Assembly: GCA_903903365.1 (NCBI GenBank) | Contig: CAIUYS010000382.1 | Coordinates: forward strand, 1-5,022 | From: an uncultured Methylococcaceae bacterium | Lineage (GTDB): Bacteria > Pseudomonadota > Gammaproteobacteria > Methylococcales > Methylomonadaceae | Direction of reading: 5' to 3' | Length of the DNA stretch: 5,022 nucleotides | Shown: piece after piece, positions 1 to 5,022 of the stretch | Position numbering within the stretch: the stretch's first letter is position 1 | Layout of the letters: the number at the start of each line of letters is the position of its first letter | The notes under the pieces: generated by a model | Told to the model about the DNA's origin: nothing | The model's database searches: none | Seen by the model: the letters and a program-made list of their open reading frames with translations, nothing else | Translations under genes and position numbers: made by a program

Positions 1-27
1 ATCCCGGCAATCCCTGCCGGGATGACG
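1..27. repeat. Partial palindromic intergenic repeat (left-edge copy)
   Basis: A perfect 9-bp stem (ATCCCGGCA at 1-9, TGCCGGGAT at 15-23) with loop ATCCC, followed by GACG. All 27 nt are identical to 4768-4794 and in the same orientation. The CTGG that precedes the other copies is cut off by the window edge. The unit is REP-like: short, palindromic, intergenic and repeated. It lies 68 nt beyond the stop codon of the glycosyltransferase gene, and on the minus-strand transcript it could form a 3' hairpin, but no U-run follows it, so I do not call it an intrinsic terminator. I see nothing else in 28-94. Confidence 0.85.
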
Positions 28-94
28 GTGTCTCGCAGGGACATGTGTATAACGACGAGCGCACCAGCGTCCAATTACCCAAGCATAAGAACAA

Positions 95-1288
95 TCAATT
101 ACGCAGTGTCGCCAAAATACTATTGGCCGCCGCCTGCACAGAAAATACATCAGAAAGCAGTTGTTTGGCATTAGCGCCCATGGTGGCTCGTAACACGGGA
201 TCATGTAACAGGCTTAATGCATTATTAAACAAGGCCGCATCATCACCATTAACAGTCACCAATCCGGCTTTAGCGTTTTCTATAACGTCCTGCAAATCAT
301 TATCAGGATTAACACTGCCTAAAATCGGTTTTTCCTGCACCATATAACCCAATAACTTACCGGGAAAATTATGCGTAGTATGATCATGATGTAGGCTAAA
401 CAACCCAATATCAAACTCTGCCAGCATATTTTTAAATTCATCCTGGGTAACTGAAGGCAGTAGCGTCATATTATGTAAATCATGTTGTGCCATTGCCTCA
501 CGCACCAGCTCCACTTCATCACCAGCACCCACCAACACAAAATGCGCATTGGGTTCTTGGCGCATCGCTACGGCCAGGCGCACGATATTCATCATATCTT
601 GGGCATGGCCGATATTACCGCCATAAAAATAAACCACTTTATCTTCCAGCCCTAACGCTGTTCGGTAATTGCTATTGCCGGCCGGGACAGGCTCATTAGC
701 GGCCCAATTATATAAAAGATCCAACGGCTTTTTGACCGAACTGGTTTCAGAAAACCAGGCTATATTTTTAGGGGATTGAATGCCAATGGTATCCGCAGCG
801 CGGTAACTTAACGCTTCAAAAAACCGGAAATAACGAGTGATAGGTGACGTAGGGCTTAACATGCCATTATCAATGACCCATTGCGGAAAAAAATCCCGCA
901 ACACCAAATAACTGGTAGCGCCCCACAATTTCTTTAAACGATTCACCAAACGTCCCCAAAAAATAGTGGGCGAATAATAAATAATTAACTCGTGCGGATT
1001 TTGCTTAAAATACGGCTTAAAGGCTTGCCAGGCATGATAAGACAACAACGTTTCATTGATAGCTCTTTTTATCTTTGAAACATTCTTTATCTCGCCGGAA
1101 CGAAAACGGCAAATCGTAACACCATCAAGTTGCGTTATCTCAAACTTACTTACCAAGCCAGGGCAAGGCGTAATAACGGTAACGCTATGCCCTTGTGTTA
1201 TAAATTCCAGCGCCAATTCGTGCATCATTTTGGCACCGACTTTTATACTGGCCGGTAAATAATCATCAATGATTAAGCATATATTCAT
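95..1288 (-). CDS. GT4-family glycosyltransferase, WbuB-like (putative N-acetyl-L-fucosamine transferase)
   Basis: This 397-residue protein is a GT-B fold glycosyltransferase of family GT4, expected to act at the cytoplasmic face of the inner membrane on a lipid-linked O-antigen or capsule intermediate. The N-terminal half has the acceptor-side pattern VGAKMMHELALEF (17-29) and a Rossmann-like strand HSVTVITP (34-41). LVLRDFFPQW (128-137) and IGIQSPKNIAWF (168-179) resemble my memory of WbuB proteins. The C-terminal nucleotide-sugar domain has YFYGGNIG (220-227), FVLVGAGDE (250-258) and HNFPGKLLGYM (306-316), close to the GT4 donor-site region. I chose the ATG at 1288. An in-frame start at 1387 would add 33 residues, but it overlaps the 3' end of fnlC and would hide the normal N-terminus. 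Only 1 nt separates this start from the fnlC stop and the Shine-Dalgarno is weak, so translational coupling is likely. The FucNAc specificity is inferred from the neighbours fnlB and fnlC; the GT4 assignment itself is firm. Confidence 0.9.
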   Translation of the reverse strand: MNICLIIDDYLPASIKVGAKMMHELALEFITQGHSVTVITPCPGLVSKFEITQLDGVTICRFRSGEIKNVSKIKRAINETLLSYHAWQAFKPYFKQNPHELIIYYSPTIFWGRLVNRLKKLWGATSYLVLRDFFPQWVIDNGMLSPTSPITRYFRFFEALSYRAADTIGIQSPKNIAWFSETSSVKKPLDLLYNWAANEPVPAGNSNYRTALGLEDKVVYFYGGNIGHAQDMMNIVRLAVAMRQEPNAHFVLVGAGDEVELVREAMAQHDLHNMTLLPSVTQDEFKNMLAEFDIGLFSLHHDHTTHNFPGKLLGYMVQEKPILGSVNPDNDLQDVIENAKAGLVTVNGDDAALFNNALSLLHDPVLRATMGANAKQLLSDVFSVQAAANSILATLRN

Positions 1289-1289
1289 A

Positions 1290-2429
1290 TTATTGCGGCT
1301 TTTGCCAAACCACACGATTAATATAATCGGTATAAGAAATAATAATCCGCACGACTTTATCGGCGACATTAGGCATTGAATAATCACTCACCGGGCGAGT
1401 TACCCGACTCGTGCTGCCGGCTTGCGATTCTAAAACCAGCAAGCCTTGCATAATGCGTTCTTTATTAAGTCCCACCATCATCACCGATGCTTCTTCCATG
1501 GCTTCCGGTCTTTCATGCGCTTCGCGGATATTAAGGGCAGGGAAGTTTAAAATAGAAGATTCTTCAGAGATAGTACCGCTATCAGATAACACCGCTTTTG
1601 CATCTAATTGCAACTTAACATAATCAATAAAACCAATGGGCTTCATTAACTTAATTAACGGATTAAATTCAATGCCATGTTGATCAATCTTGTTACGGGT
1701 GCGAGGGTGGGTAGAAATAATGATAGGTAACTGATAATGCTCGGCCATCGCATTTAAGGTATCTATCAAGGCAAAGAAATTGCGGTCAGAGCTAATATTT
1801 TCTTCGCGGTGTGCAGAAACTACAAAATACTCGCCTTTTTTAATAGCCAGCTCATCAAGAATTAAAGAGGCCTTAATTTCATCAAGTCGGGAATGGATCA
1901 CCTCAAACATGGGGCTACCGGTTTTAATAATACGATCTGCCGGCAAACCTTCTCTTAATAAATACTCTCTGGCAATATCGCTGTACGTTAAATTAACATC
2001 ACTGATATGGTCGACAATTTTACGGTTGGTTTCCTCTGGCACACGCTGATCAAAACAACGATTGCCCGCTTCCATGTGAAAAATAGGAATTTGACGTTTT
2101 TTAGCCGGAATGGCGCATAAACAACTATTGGTATCGCCCAAAACCAGAAAAGCATCAGGTTGTTCTTTTTCCAAAACAGGATCAACATTAATCAGGATAT
2201 TGCCAATCGTTTCAGTGGCATTTTTACCCGCCGCATTAAGAAAATAATCCGGTTTTCTTATACCAAAATCCTTAAAAAATATTTCATTCAGCTCATAATC
2301 ATAATTTTGCCCCGTATGCACCAAAATATGCTCAATGCTTTCAGTAGCGTCCAGTTTTTTAAGTACAGAAGACAGTCTGATAATCTCAGGCCGTGTGCCT
2401 ACTACAGTCATTACTTTTAATTTTTTCAT
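1290..2429 (-). CDS. fnlC: UDP-sugar 2-epimerase FnlC (CapG/WbjD type) of UDP-L-FucNAc synthesis
   Basis: A 379-residue cytoplasmic enzyme of the non-hydrolysing UDP-GlcNAc 2-epimerase (WecB) superfamily, full length for the family. It has GTRPE (11-15), HTGQNYDYELN (38-48), LGDTNS (97-102), HMEAGNRCFDQRVPEE (118-133), SAHREEN (205-211) and DSGTISEESS (283-292) followed by ERPEAMEEA. By position D99, E120, E132 and H207 match the catalytic D95, E117, E131 and H213 of E. coli WecB. The NRCFDQRVPEE block, in place of WecB's GLRTGD, points to the CapG/WbjD/FnlC subgroup. In that subgroup the enzyme epimerises C2 of UDP-2-acetamido-2,6-dideoxy-L-talose to give UDP-L-FucNAc. The neighbours fnlB and a WbuB-like transferase agree. 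The start at 2429 gives a normal N-terminus, but no Shine-Dalgarno is evident; a small palindrome occupies that place. It follows hepT by 83 nt with no terminator seen, so transcription from the toxin-antitoxin promoter could continue into it. A true UDP-ManNAc-forming WecB is the alternative and is less likely. Confidence 0.93.
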   Translation of the reverse strand: MKKLKVMTVVGTRPEIIRLSSVLKKLDATESIEHILVHTGQNYDYELNEIFFKDFGIRKPDYFLNAAGKNATETIGNILINVDPVLEKEQPDAFLVLGDTNSCLCAIPAKKRQIPIFHMEAGNRCFDQRVPEETNRKIVDHISDVNLTYSDIAREYLLREGLPADRIIKTGSPMFEVIHSRLDEIKASLILDELAIKKGEYFVVSAHREENISSDRNFFALIDTLNAMAEHYQLPIIISTHPRTRNKIDQHGIEFNPLIKLMKPIGFIDYVKLQLDAKAVLSDSGTISEESSILNFPALNIREAHERPEAMEEASVMMVGLNKERIMQGLLVLESQAGSTSRVTRPVSDYSMPNVADKVVRIIISYTDYINRVVWQKPQ

Positions 2430-2431
2430 GG

Positions 2432-2444
2432 TAAACCGGGTTTA
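2432..2444. promoter_or_regulatory. Small palindrome just upstream of fnlC start
   Basis: TAAACCGGGTTTA is a perfect 6+1+6 inverted repeat ending 2 nt before the fnlC ATG, where a Shine-Dalgarno should be. With a 1-nt centre it would make a poor RNA hairpin, so if functional it is more likely a protein-binding site. It could also be chance. AT-rich DNA next to it (2445-2458) includes a TATATT on the minus strand, but no matching -35 was found. Confidence 0.25.
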
Positions 2445-2512
2445 TTTAAAATATAAGAGGAAGATAAAAGTCACGAAAAGCTTGTTTATCGCATTAAATG
2501 AAAATACATCCA

Positions 2513-3013
2513 TTAGAAATCATTTTTTATTGCTGGCATAGTCAGATGACCTTTTAAGCGCATAAAGGCTAGTACGTCTTCAAAAACGCCAATCACAAAA
2601 TCAGCTTCTTCTATGACCAGATTAAGTCGTGCGATCCTGTCTTTTATTGCTTCTGGATAATGGTGGGCAAATTTATTTCTTAATACTGCTGCTGTACCAA
2701 ATTCATCTGCAGAACGAATAGCACCTAATTTTTCCATTAACAATACTTTGTCACGATTGGACTTGTTACTTAGATCTTCTTGTTCAAGATAGGCAATGCC
2801 TCTAAAAATTTGATCCTGGATCATCGCAACTATTTGCGAATATCGCAAAATGAGTGCATCAATAGATTCTTCTTGTTCATCAGAAAGATGAATAACAGAT
2901 TTAATGGTCAAGGGGAATAAATCGCGATTCTTGTTTAAGGAATAAGTCAGCTTCTCAATTCGCTGTTTACAAGCATCAATATTGCTCAACAAGATTTCCT
3001 TTTCTTTACTCAC
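2513..3013 (-). CDS. hepT: HEPN-domain RNase toxin, HepT family
   Basis: A 166-residue, mostly helical protein. It carries the HEPN ribonuclease signature near its end: LRNKFAHHYP (111-120), which fits the RX4HXY form of HepT toxins with R112, H117 and Y119. In HepT-MntA systems Arg and His form the RNA-cleaving site of a dimer, and the antitoxin adds AMP groups to the Tyr, silencing the RNase. All three residues are intact, so the toxin looks active. The 110 residues before the motif (for example LILRYSQIVAMIQDQIF, 54-70) make it somewhat longer than minimal HepT proteins. It starts with GTG at 3013 and overlaps the mntA stop by 4 nt (GTGA), supported by a good Shine-Dalgarno. The overlap links its synthesis to that of the antitoxin. 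No terminator is visible before fnlC. GC in sampled stretches is about 37%, below its sugar-gene neighbours, which fits acquisition. The RNA target cannot be told from sequence. Confidence 0.87.
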   Translation of the reverse strand: MSKEKEILLSNIDACKQRIEKLTYSLNKNRDLFPLTIKSVIHLSDEQEESIDALILRYSQIVAMIQDQIFRGIAYLEQEDLSNKSNRDKVLLMEKLGAIRSADEFGTAAVLRNKFAHHYPEAIKDRIARLNLVIEEADFVIGVFEDVLAFMRLKGHLTMPAIKNDF

Positions 3014-3294
3014 AATAAAATTCCTTTGCGGGCAATCATAAAAATAGGCTGCTCTTCCTGTCCGGGATTTTTCACCAACAAATCCACTTTGGTATCACAG
3101 GTTGCGGATAATAAATATTCAAGTGTTAATGTTTGTTTTAAATCCAAAATAGTTGAAGTCTCAAAAAACAAATCAATATCACCGCCCCTTTTAGCATCAT
3201 CTGTACGCGAACCAAATAAGTAGATACGACCCGTGGGATCCGCACCCTTTAGTAAATGACAAACTGCCTTGTTTTCTGCAACTGAAAGTCTCAT
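3010..3294 (-). CDS. mntA: MntA-type nucleotidyltransferase antitoxin
   Basis: A 94-residue minimal nucleotidyltransferase with the complete catalytic set. Counted from MRLS, LFGSR is at 26-30, GGDIDLFF at 37-44 (acidic D39 and D41), and the third acid is D71 in KVDLLV. Spacing between GS and DxD is nine residues, one fewer than the GSX10DXD usually quoted for MntA, but within the range of the superfamily and common in RGGDIDL-type members. MntA antitoxins use ATP to AMPylate the Tyr of the HepT RX4HXY motif. Its partner here has that Tyr, and the two genes overlap by 4 nt, so this role is well supported though not proven. I start it at ATG 3294, which has AGAG 8 nt upstream; a TTG at 3312 would add six residues but lacks a Shine-Dalgarno. 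Antitoxin precedes toxin here, whereas I recall the toxin coming first in the Shewanella pair. Sampled GC is very low: 25% over 3121-3180. Confidence 0.86.
   Translation of the reverse strand: MRLSVAENKAVCHLLKGADPTGRIYLFGSRTDDAKRGGDIDLFFETSTILDLKQTLTLEYLLSATCDTKVDLLVKNPGQEEQPIFMIARKGILL
3021..3027 (-). promoter_or_regulatory. Ribosome binding site of hepT
   Basis: The minus strand reads AAAGGAA seven nt before the GTG at 3013. This strong site lies within the end of mntA and supports GTG as the real hepT start, and hence the GTGA overlap. The antitoxin's own site (AGAG) is weaker. Confidence 0.75.
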
Positions 3295-3345
3295 TTTATT
3301 TACTCTATACAATTTGCTGGTACAGCCAGATCATAAATTTTAATA

Positions 3346-3361
3346 AATGAATTATATCATT
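3346..3361. promoter_or_regulatory. Operator-like inverted repeat over the mntA -10 box
   Basis: AATGA (3346-3350) and TCATT (3357-3361) are perfect inverted half-sites separated by six bases, and those six bases are exactly the -10 hexamer of the mntA promoter. A protein bound here would block RNA polymerase, as in autoregulated toxin-antitoxin operons. The half-sites are short and AT-rich, so chance is possible. Which protein would bind is unknown; neither MntA nor HepT shows a DNA-binding domain. Confidence 0.4.
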
Positions 3362-3379
3362 GGCCAAGCATTATCACAT
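3351..3379 (-). promoter_or_regulatory. Extended -10 promoter of mntA-hepT
   Basis: The minus strand has a perfect TATAAT (3356-3351) directly preceded by TGA, giving the extended -10 form TGnTATAAT. A -35 hexamer at 17-nt spacing (3379-3374, ATGTGA) matches only 3 of 6, which extended -10 promoters tolerate. Transcription would start near 3344, giving a leader of about 50 nt before the mntA ATG. The leader includes a small CTGG/CCAG hairpin (3317-3329). No terminator is seen after hepT, so the promoter may also serve fnlC and the glycosyltransferase. Confidence 0.6.
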
Positions 3380-3398
3380 TCATGTCATAGAATTTTGG

Positions 3399-3451
3399 TA
3401 AGGGGGATTTATTTAAAAATTTCCCCTAACCCCTCTTTTTCAAAGAGGGGT
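3399..3451. repeat. G-run/C-run intergenic repeat with 9-bp hairpin
   Basis: The element opens with TAAGGGGGATTT, has a central C-run (CCCC at 3423-3426), and ends in a perfect hairpin: CCCCTCTTT (3430-3438), loop TTC, AAAGAGGGG (3442-3450). Its GGGGG at 3402-3406 can also pair with the C-runs. It resembles a widespread class of short dispersed repeats whose translation reads NPSFSKRG, and such a string appears here in a spurious frame. It lies 23 nt beyond the fnlB stop. On the fnlB transcript the hairpin could act as a weak terminator or 3' stabiliser, but a U-run (3420-3416) comes only 10 nt later, so I class it as a repeat. I know this family only from memory. Confidence 0.6.
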
Positions 3452-3473
3452 CTTAATAATTACGAGTTTTTAA

Positions 3474-4592
3474 TCAATCAAAAACCTTGCTTGCAATCGT
3501 ATCAGGACGGTCACGATCAAAAATCTCATTGGCCCATAACATCACCACCATTTCTTCTGCCCCTACATTGGTAATATCATGCGACCATCCTGGAATGGTT
3601 TCTACAATCTTGGGCTGATCACCCGACGTAAAAAGTTTATAAGTTTCGTCCGTTAAAATATGCCTAAAACCAAAACAAGCCTGACCTTTAATCACCAAAA
3701 ACTTTTCAGTTTTGGTATGGTGATAATGGCCGCCACGGGTAATGCCTGGATGTGCAGTAAAATAAGAAAACTGCCCTGAATCCTTCGTTTTAAGCATTTC
3801 CACAAAAACACCGCGTGGGTCACCAAACTTGGGGACTTCATAAGCAAAGTCATCCGGTGACAAATAACTCATATAAGTTGAATACAGCGCACGAACCAAG
3901 CCGGTACCTACTTGCTCAGTAATCAAAGACGTCCGACTATCGCGGAATGCTTCTAATTGCTGCGCTAATTGCCCAACTGTTGTTTGATAAAGGACAGGGA
4001 CAGAGTAAAACTCGGTCGCTTCAATGTCTTGTTTATGGGTTAATACATTTACAAACGCATCAACAACATCATCCACATAAACCAACGACAGCGCTGCGCT
4101 AGTATCATTGATTTGTATCGGCAAACCTTTGGCAATGTTATGGCAAAAAGTAGCAACTGCGGAATTATAGTTAGGCTTGCACCATTTACCAAACACATTA
4201 GGTAATCGATAAATATAAACAGCCGCACCCGATTTTGCAGCATAATCACGCAAAGCCAACTCAGCATCCAGCTTGCTTTTACCGTAAGCATTATCCAAGG
4301 CTGCTTGTGTTGATGACGTAAAAATAACCGGCACTTGCAGGCCACAGTCAAGCAACGCCTTACATAAATCCTGAGTAAGACCGGTATTGCCGGAAACAAA
4401 ATCTTCAGGTGCGGGTGGACGATTGACTCCCGCCAAATGCACAACCGCATCAATATCCGAAACCAGTTCAGACAATTGTTGTTCAGCCGTTTGCCGTGAA
4501 AAGGTAACAACCTCAAAACCATCTAACTCATTAAGACGAACTAATAAATTTTGGGCAATAAACCCATTTGACCCAGTGATTAAAACTTTCAT
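3474..4592 (-). CDS. fnlB: Bifunctional UDP-sugar epimerase/reductase FnlB (CapF/WbjC)
   Basis: A 372-residue cytoplasmic enzyme with the two-domain layout and length of S. aureus CapF. Residues 1 to about 245 form a short-chain dehydrogenase: GSNGFIA (7-13) binds the dinucleotide, HLAGVNRPP is at 52-60, the Ser region is TSS at 92-94, and YGKSK (103-107) supplies the catalytic Tyr and Lys. Residues from about 250 to 372 form a cupin: PKFGDPRGVFVE (254-265), RGGHYHHTKTEKF (286-298) and PGWSHDI (334-340), with H289, H291 or H292, E296 and H338 as likely metal ligands. In CapF the cupin epimerises C3 of the 4-keto sugar made by CapE/FnlA, and the SDR domain reduces C4 with NADPH, giving the L-talose precursor for FnlC. 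The start at 4592 has AAGGA five nt upstream. Nothing is truncated. fnlA, usually just before this gene, is absent from the 430 nt upstream, and fnlC is separated from it by the mntA-hepT module. Confidence 0.95.
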   Translation of the reverse strand: MKVLITGSNGFIAQNLLVRLNELDGFEVVTFSRQTAEQQLSELVSDIDAVVHLAGVNRPPAPEDFVSGNTGLTQDLCKALLDCGLQVPVIFTSSTQAALDNAYGKSKLDAELALRDYAAKSGAAVYIYRLPNVFGKWCKPNYNSAVATFCHNIAKGLPIQINDTSAALSLVYVDDVVDAFVNVLTHKQDIEATEFYSVPVLYQTTVGQLAQQLEAFRDSRTSLITEQVGTGLVRALYSTYMSYLSPDDFAYEVPKFGDPRGVFVEMLKTKDSGQFSYFTAHPGITRGGHYHHTKTEKFLVIKGQACFGFRHILTDETYKLFTSGDQPKIVETIPGWSHDITNVGAEEMVVMLWANEIFDRDRPDTIASKVFD

Positions 4593-4763
4593 TAATATCC
4601 TTGAAATATACTTAAATAATTTTGTGAGCTTTTGGGTAAATTAAATTGATGTTATTGATGGGTTGCATCATACAATTCAATATTAAATAATCCACCTTAG
4701 TTGATGGATAGTTACTACAAAGTATCCACACACTGAATTTATCGATTAATACATCCATGTAAA

Positions 4764-4794
4764 CTGGATCCCGGCAATCCCTGCCGGGATGACG
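4764..4794 (+). repeat. Palindromic repeat unit, forward copy
   Basis: CTGG followed by a 9-bp perfect stem (4768-4776 with 4782-4790), loop ATCCC, then GACG. Bases 4768-4794 are identical to 1-27. It is preceded by AATACATCCATGTA (4748-4761), a motif seen again at 5003-5016. Confidence 0.85.
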
Positions 4795-4854
4795 AGACAT
4801 TTGTAGATTCTACAGTGTCACGAAATATCAATACGAAGAGCAAGACCAAACTCC

Positions 4855-4885
4855 AATCCCCAATCCCCAATCCAAATCCAAATCC
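4855..4885. repeat. Short AATCCCC/AATCCA tandem array
   Basis: Two 7-nt units AATCCCC (4855-4868) are followed by two 6-nt units AATCCA (4869-4880) and a partial AATCC. It sits in the core between the two inverted palindromic units. Such arrays can vary in number by slippage. It has no coding role here. Confidence 0.7.
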
Positions 4886-4912
4886 TAAACTTTACCCGCC
4901 AAACCCTATAGC

Positions 4913-4943
4913 CGTCATCCCGGCAGGGAATGCCGGGATCCAG
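4913..4943 (-). repeat. Palindromic repeat unit, inverted copy
   Basis: Read on the minus strand this matches 4764-4794 at 30 of 31 positions, the one change being in the loop (TTCCC for ATCCC). The stem (4917-4925 with 4931-4939) is intact, as expected if the structure is what is conserved. A further TTGCC/GGCAA inverted repeat (4944-4959) adjoins it. Confidence 0.85.
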
Positions 4944-5002
4944 TTGCCATGGATGGCAAATCGTAAAGCAGTTAAAATCCAATCTTAAATACTACCCACA
5001 TC

Positions 5003-5022
5003 AATACATCCATGTACTCTGG
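5003..5022 (+). repeat. Partial repeat unit at right edge
   Basis: AATACATCCATGTA (5003-5016) is identical to 4748-4761 and, like that copy, is followed by two bases and CTGG. In the earlier copy the palindrome starts at the next base, so a further unit very probably begins here and is cut by the window edge. Confidence 0.7.

Larger units (their letters stand above)
4752..4955. repeat. MITE-like or BIME-like inverted pair of repeat units
   Basis: The arms 4752-4794 and 4913-4955 are inverted copies of each other, matching at 40 of 43 positions. The differences are two bases after CATCCATG and one in the palindrome loop. They enclose 118 nt with a TGTAGA/TCTACA palindrome (4802-4814) and a short tandem array. 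Inverted termini around a small gene-free core is the build of a MITE or of a BIME (paired REP units). No clear target-site duplication or transposase is visible, so mobility is not shown. Confidence 0.55.
4593..5022. other. Gene-free, repeat-rich region upstream of fnlB
   Basis: No coding sequence is supported in these 430 nt. The short minus-strand open frame over 4612-4800 begins inside the palindromic repeat and has no recognisable protein. Nearest fnlB (4593-4751) the DNA is AT-rich and must hold the fnlB promoter. The best -10 I find is TATGAT on the minus strand (4672-4667), with no acceptable -35. It overlaps a TGATG/CATCA hairpin (4656-4670). Beyond 4752 the stretch is made of the repeats listed separately. 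Confidence 0.7.

Noticed and set aside
1289..1387. N-terminal extension of the glycosyltransferase with a hydrophobic, membrane-like stretch
   Set aside because: It is fnlC 3' coding sequence read in another frame. The family N-terminus begins at the ATG at 1288, and the fnlC stop lies just 1 nt before that start.
3430..3450. Intrinsic terminator for fnlB
   Set aside because: The hairpin is perfect but no U-run follows directly on the fnlB transcript; the nearest T-run is 10 nt farther on.
3347..3574. A 75-residue plus-strand open frame
   Set aside because: It runs through the G-run/C-run repeat and the antisense of the fnlB end; its SPNPSFSKRG string comes from the repeat.
4049..4522. A 157-residue minus-strand open frame inside fnlB
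   Set aside because: It is a shifted frame of fnlB, whose own frame has intact SDR and cupin motifs; the shadow is rich in Leu, Trp and Cys and has no recognisable domain.
4612..4800. A 62-residue minus-strand open frame upstream of fnlB
   Set aside because: Its first part is the palindromic repeat in translation (RHPGRDCRDPVYMDV-like) and the rest is AT-rich leader. There is no domain and no support for coding.
4755..5022. CRISPR array
   Set aside because: The palindromic units are in mixed orientation with unequal spacing, and the AATCCCC units are only 6-7 nt with no spacers.

Overview
The window looks like a fragment of an O-antigen or capsule gene cluster from a Gram-negative, probably gammaproteobacterial, genome of moderate GC. 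The relatives I can name for the sugar genes come from E. coli, Pseudomonas and Staphylococcus surface-polysaccharide loci. The intergenic DNA carries short GC-rich palindromes typical of repeat-rich proteobacterial chromosomes. I cannot fix the genus; a methanotroph-like gammaproteobacterium is only a guess from the repeat style.

All five genes lie on the minus strand, so transcription runs from high to low coordinates. First comes fnlB (capF/wbjC, 4592-3474), the bifunctional SDR plus cupin enzyme of UDP-N-acetyl-L-fucosamine synthesis. A 179-nt gap follows, holding a G-run/C-run repeat and a good extended -10 promoter. Next is a two-gene toxin-antitoxin module: mntA (3294-3010, nucleotidyltransferase antitoxin) and hepT (3013-2513, HEPN RNase toxin), overlapping by 4 nt. 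After an 83-nt gap come fnlC (capG/wbjD, 2429-1290), the UDP-sugar 2-epimerase, and, 1 nt later, a WbuB-like GT4 glycosyltransferase (1288-95).

The pathway in the named relatives is FnlA, then FnlB, then FnlC, giving UDP-L-FucNAc, which a GT4 enzyme such as WbuB transfers to the growing repeat unit. The usual order fnlA-fnlB-fnlC-wbuB is kept here with two changes. The first-step dehydratase fnlA is not next to fnlB. The MntA-HepT module sits exactly between fnlB and fnlC, and its promoter is the only convincing one I see for the genes behind it.

The 430 nt upstream of fnlB (4593-5022) contain no gene but are rich in repeats: a roughly 200-bp inverted pair of palindromic units, a short AATCCCC tandem array and a partial further unit. 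The left edge of the window (1-27) is another partial unit. The right edge ends with the first half of a unit and the left edge begins with the second half, so end-to-start joining recreates one complete copy. The window may therefore be a contig broken at a repeat, or a circularised sequence.
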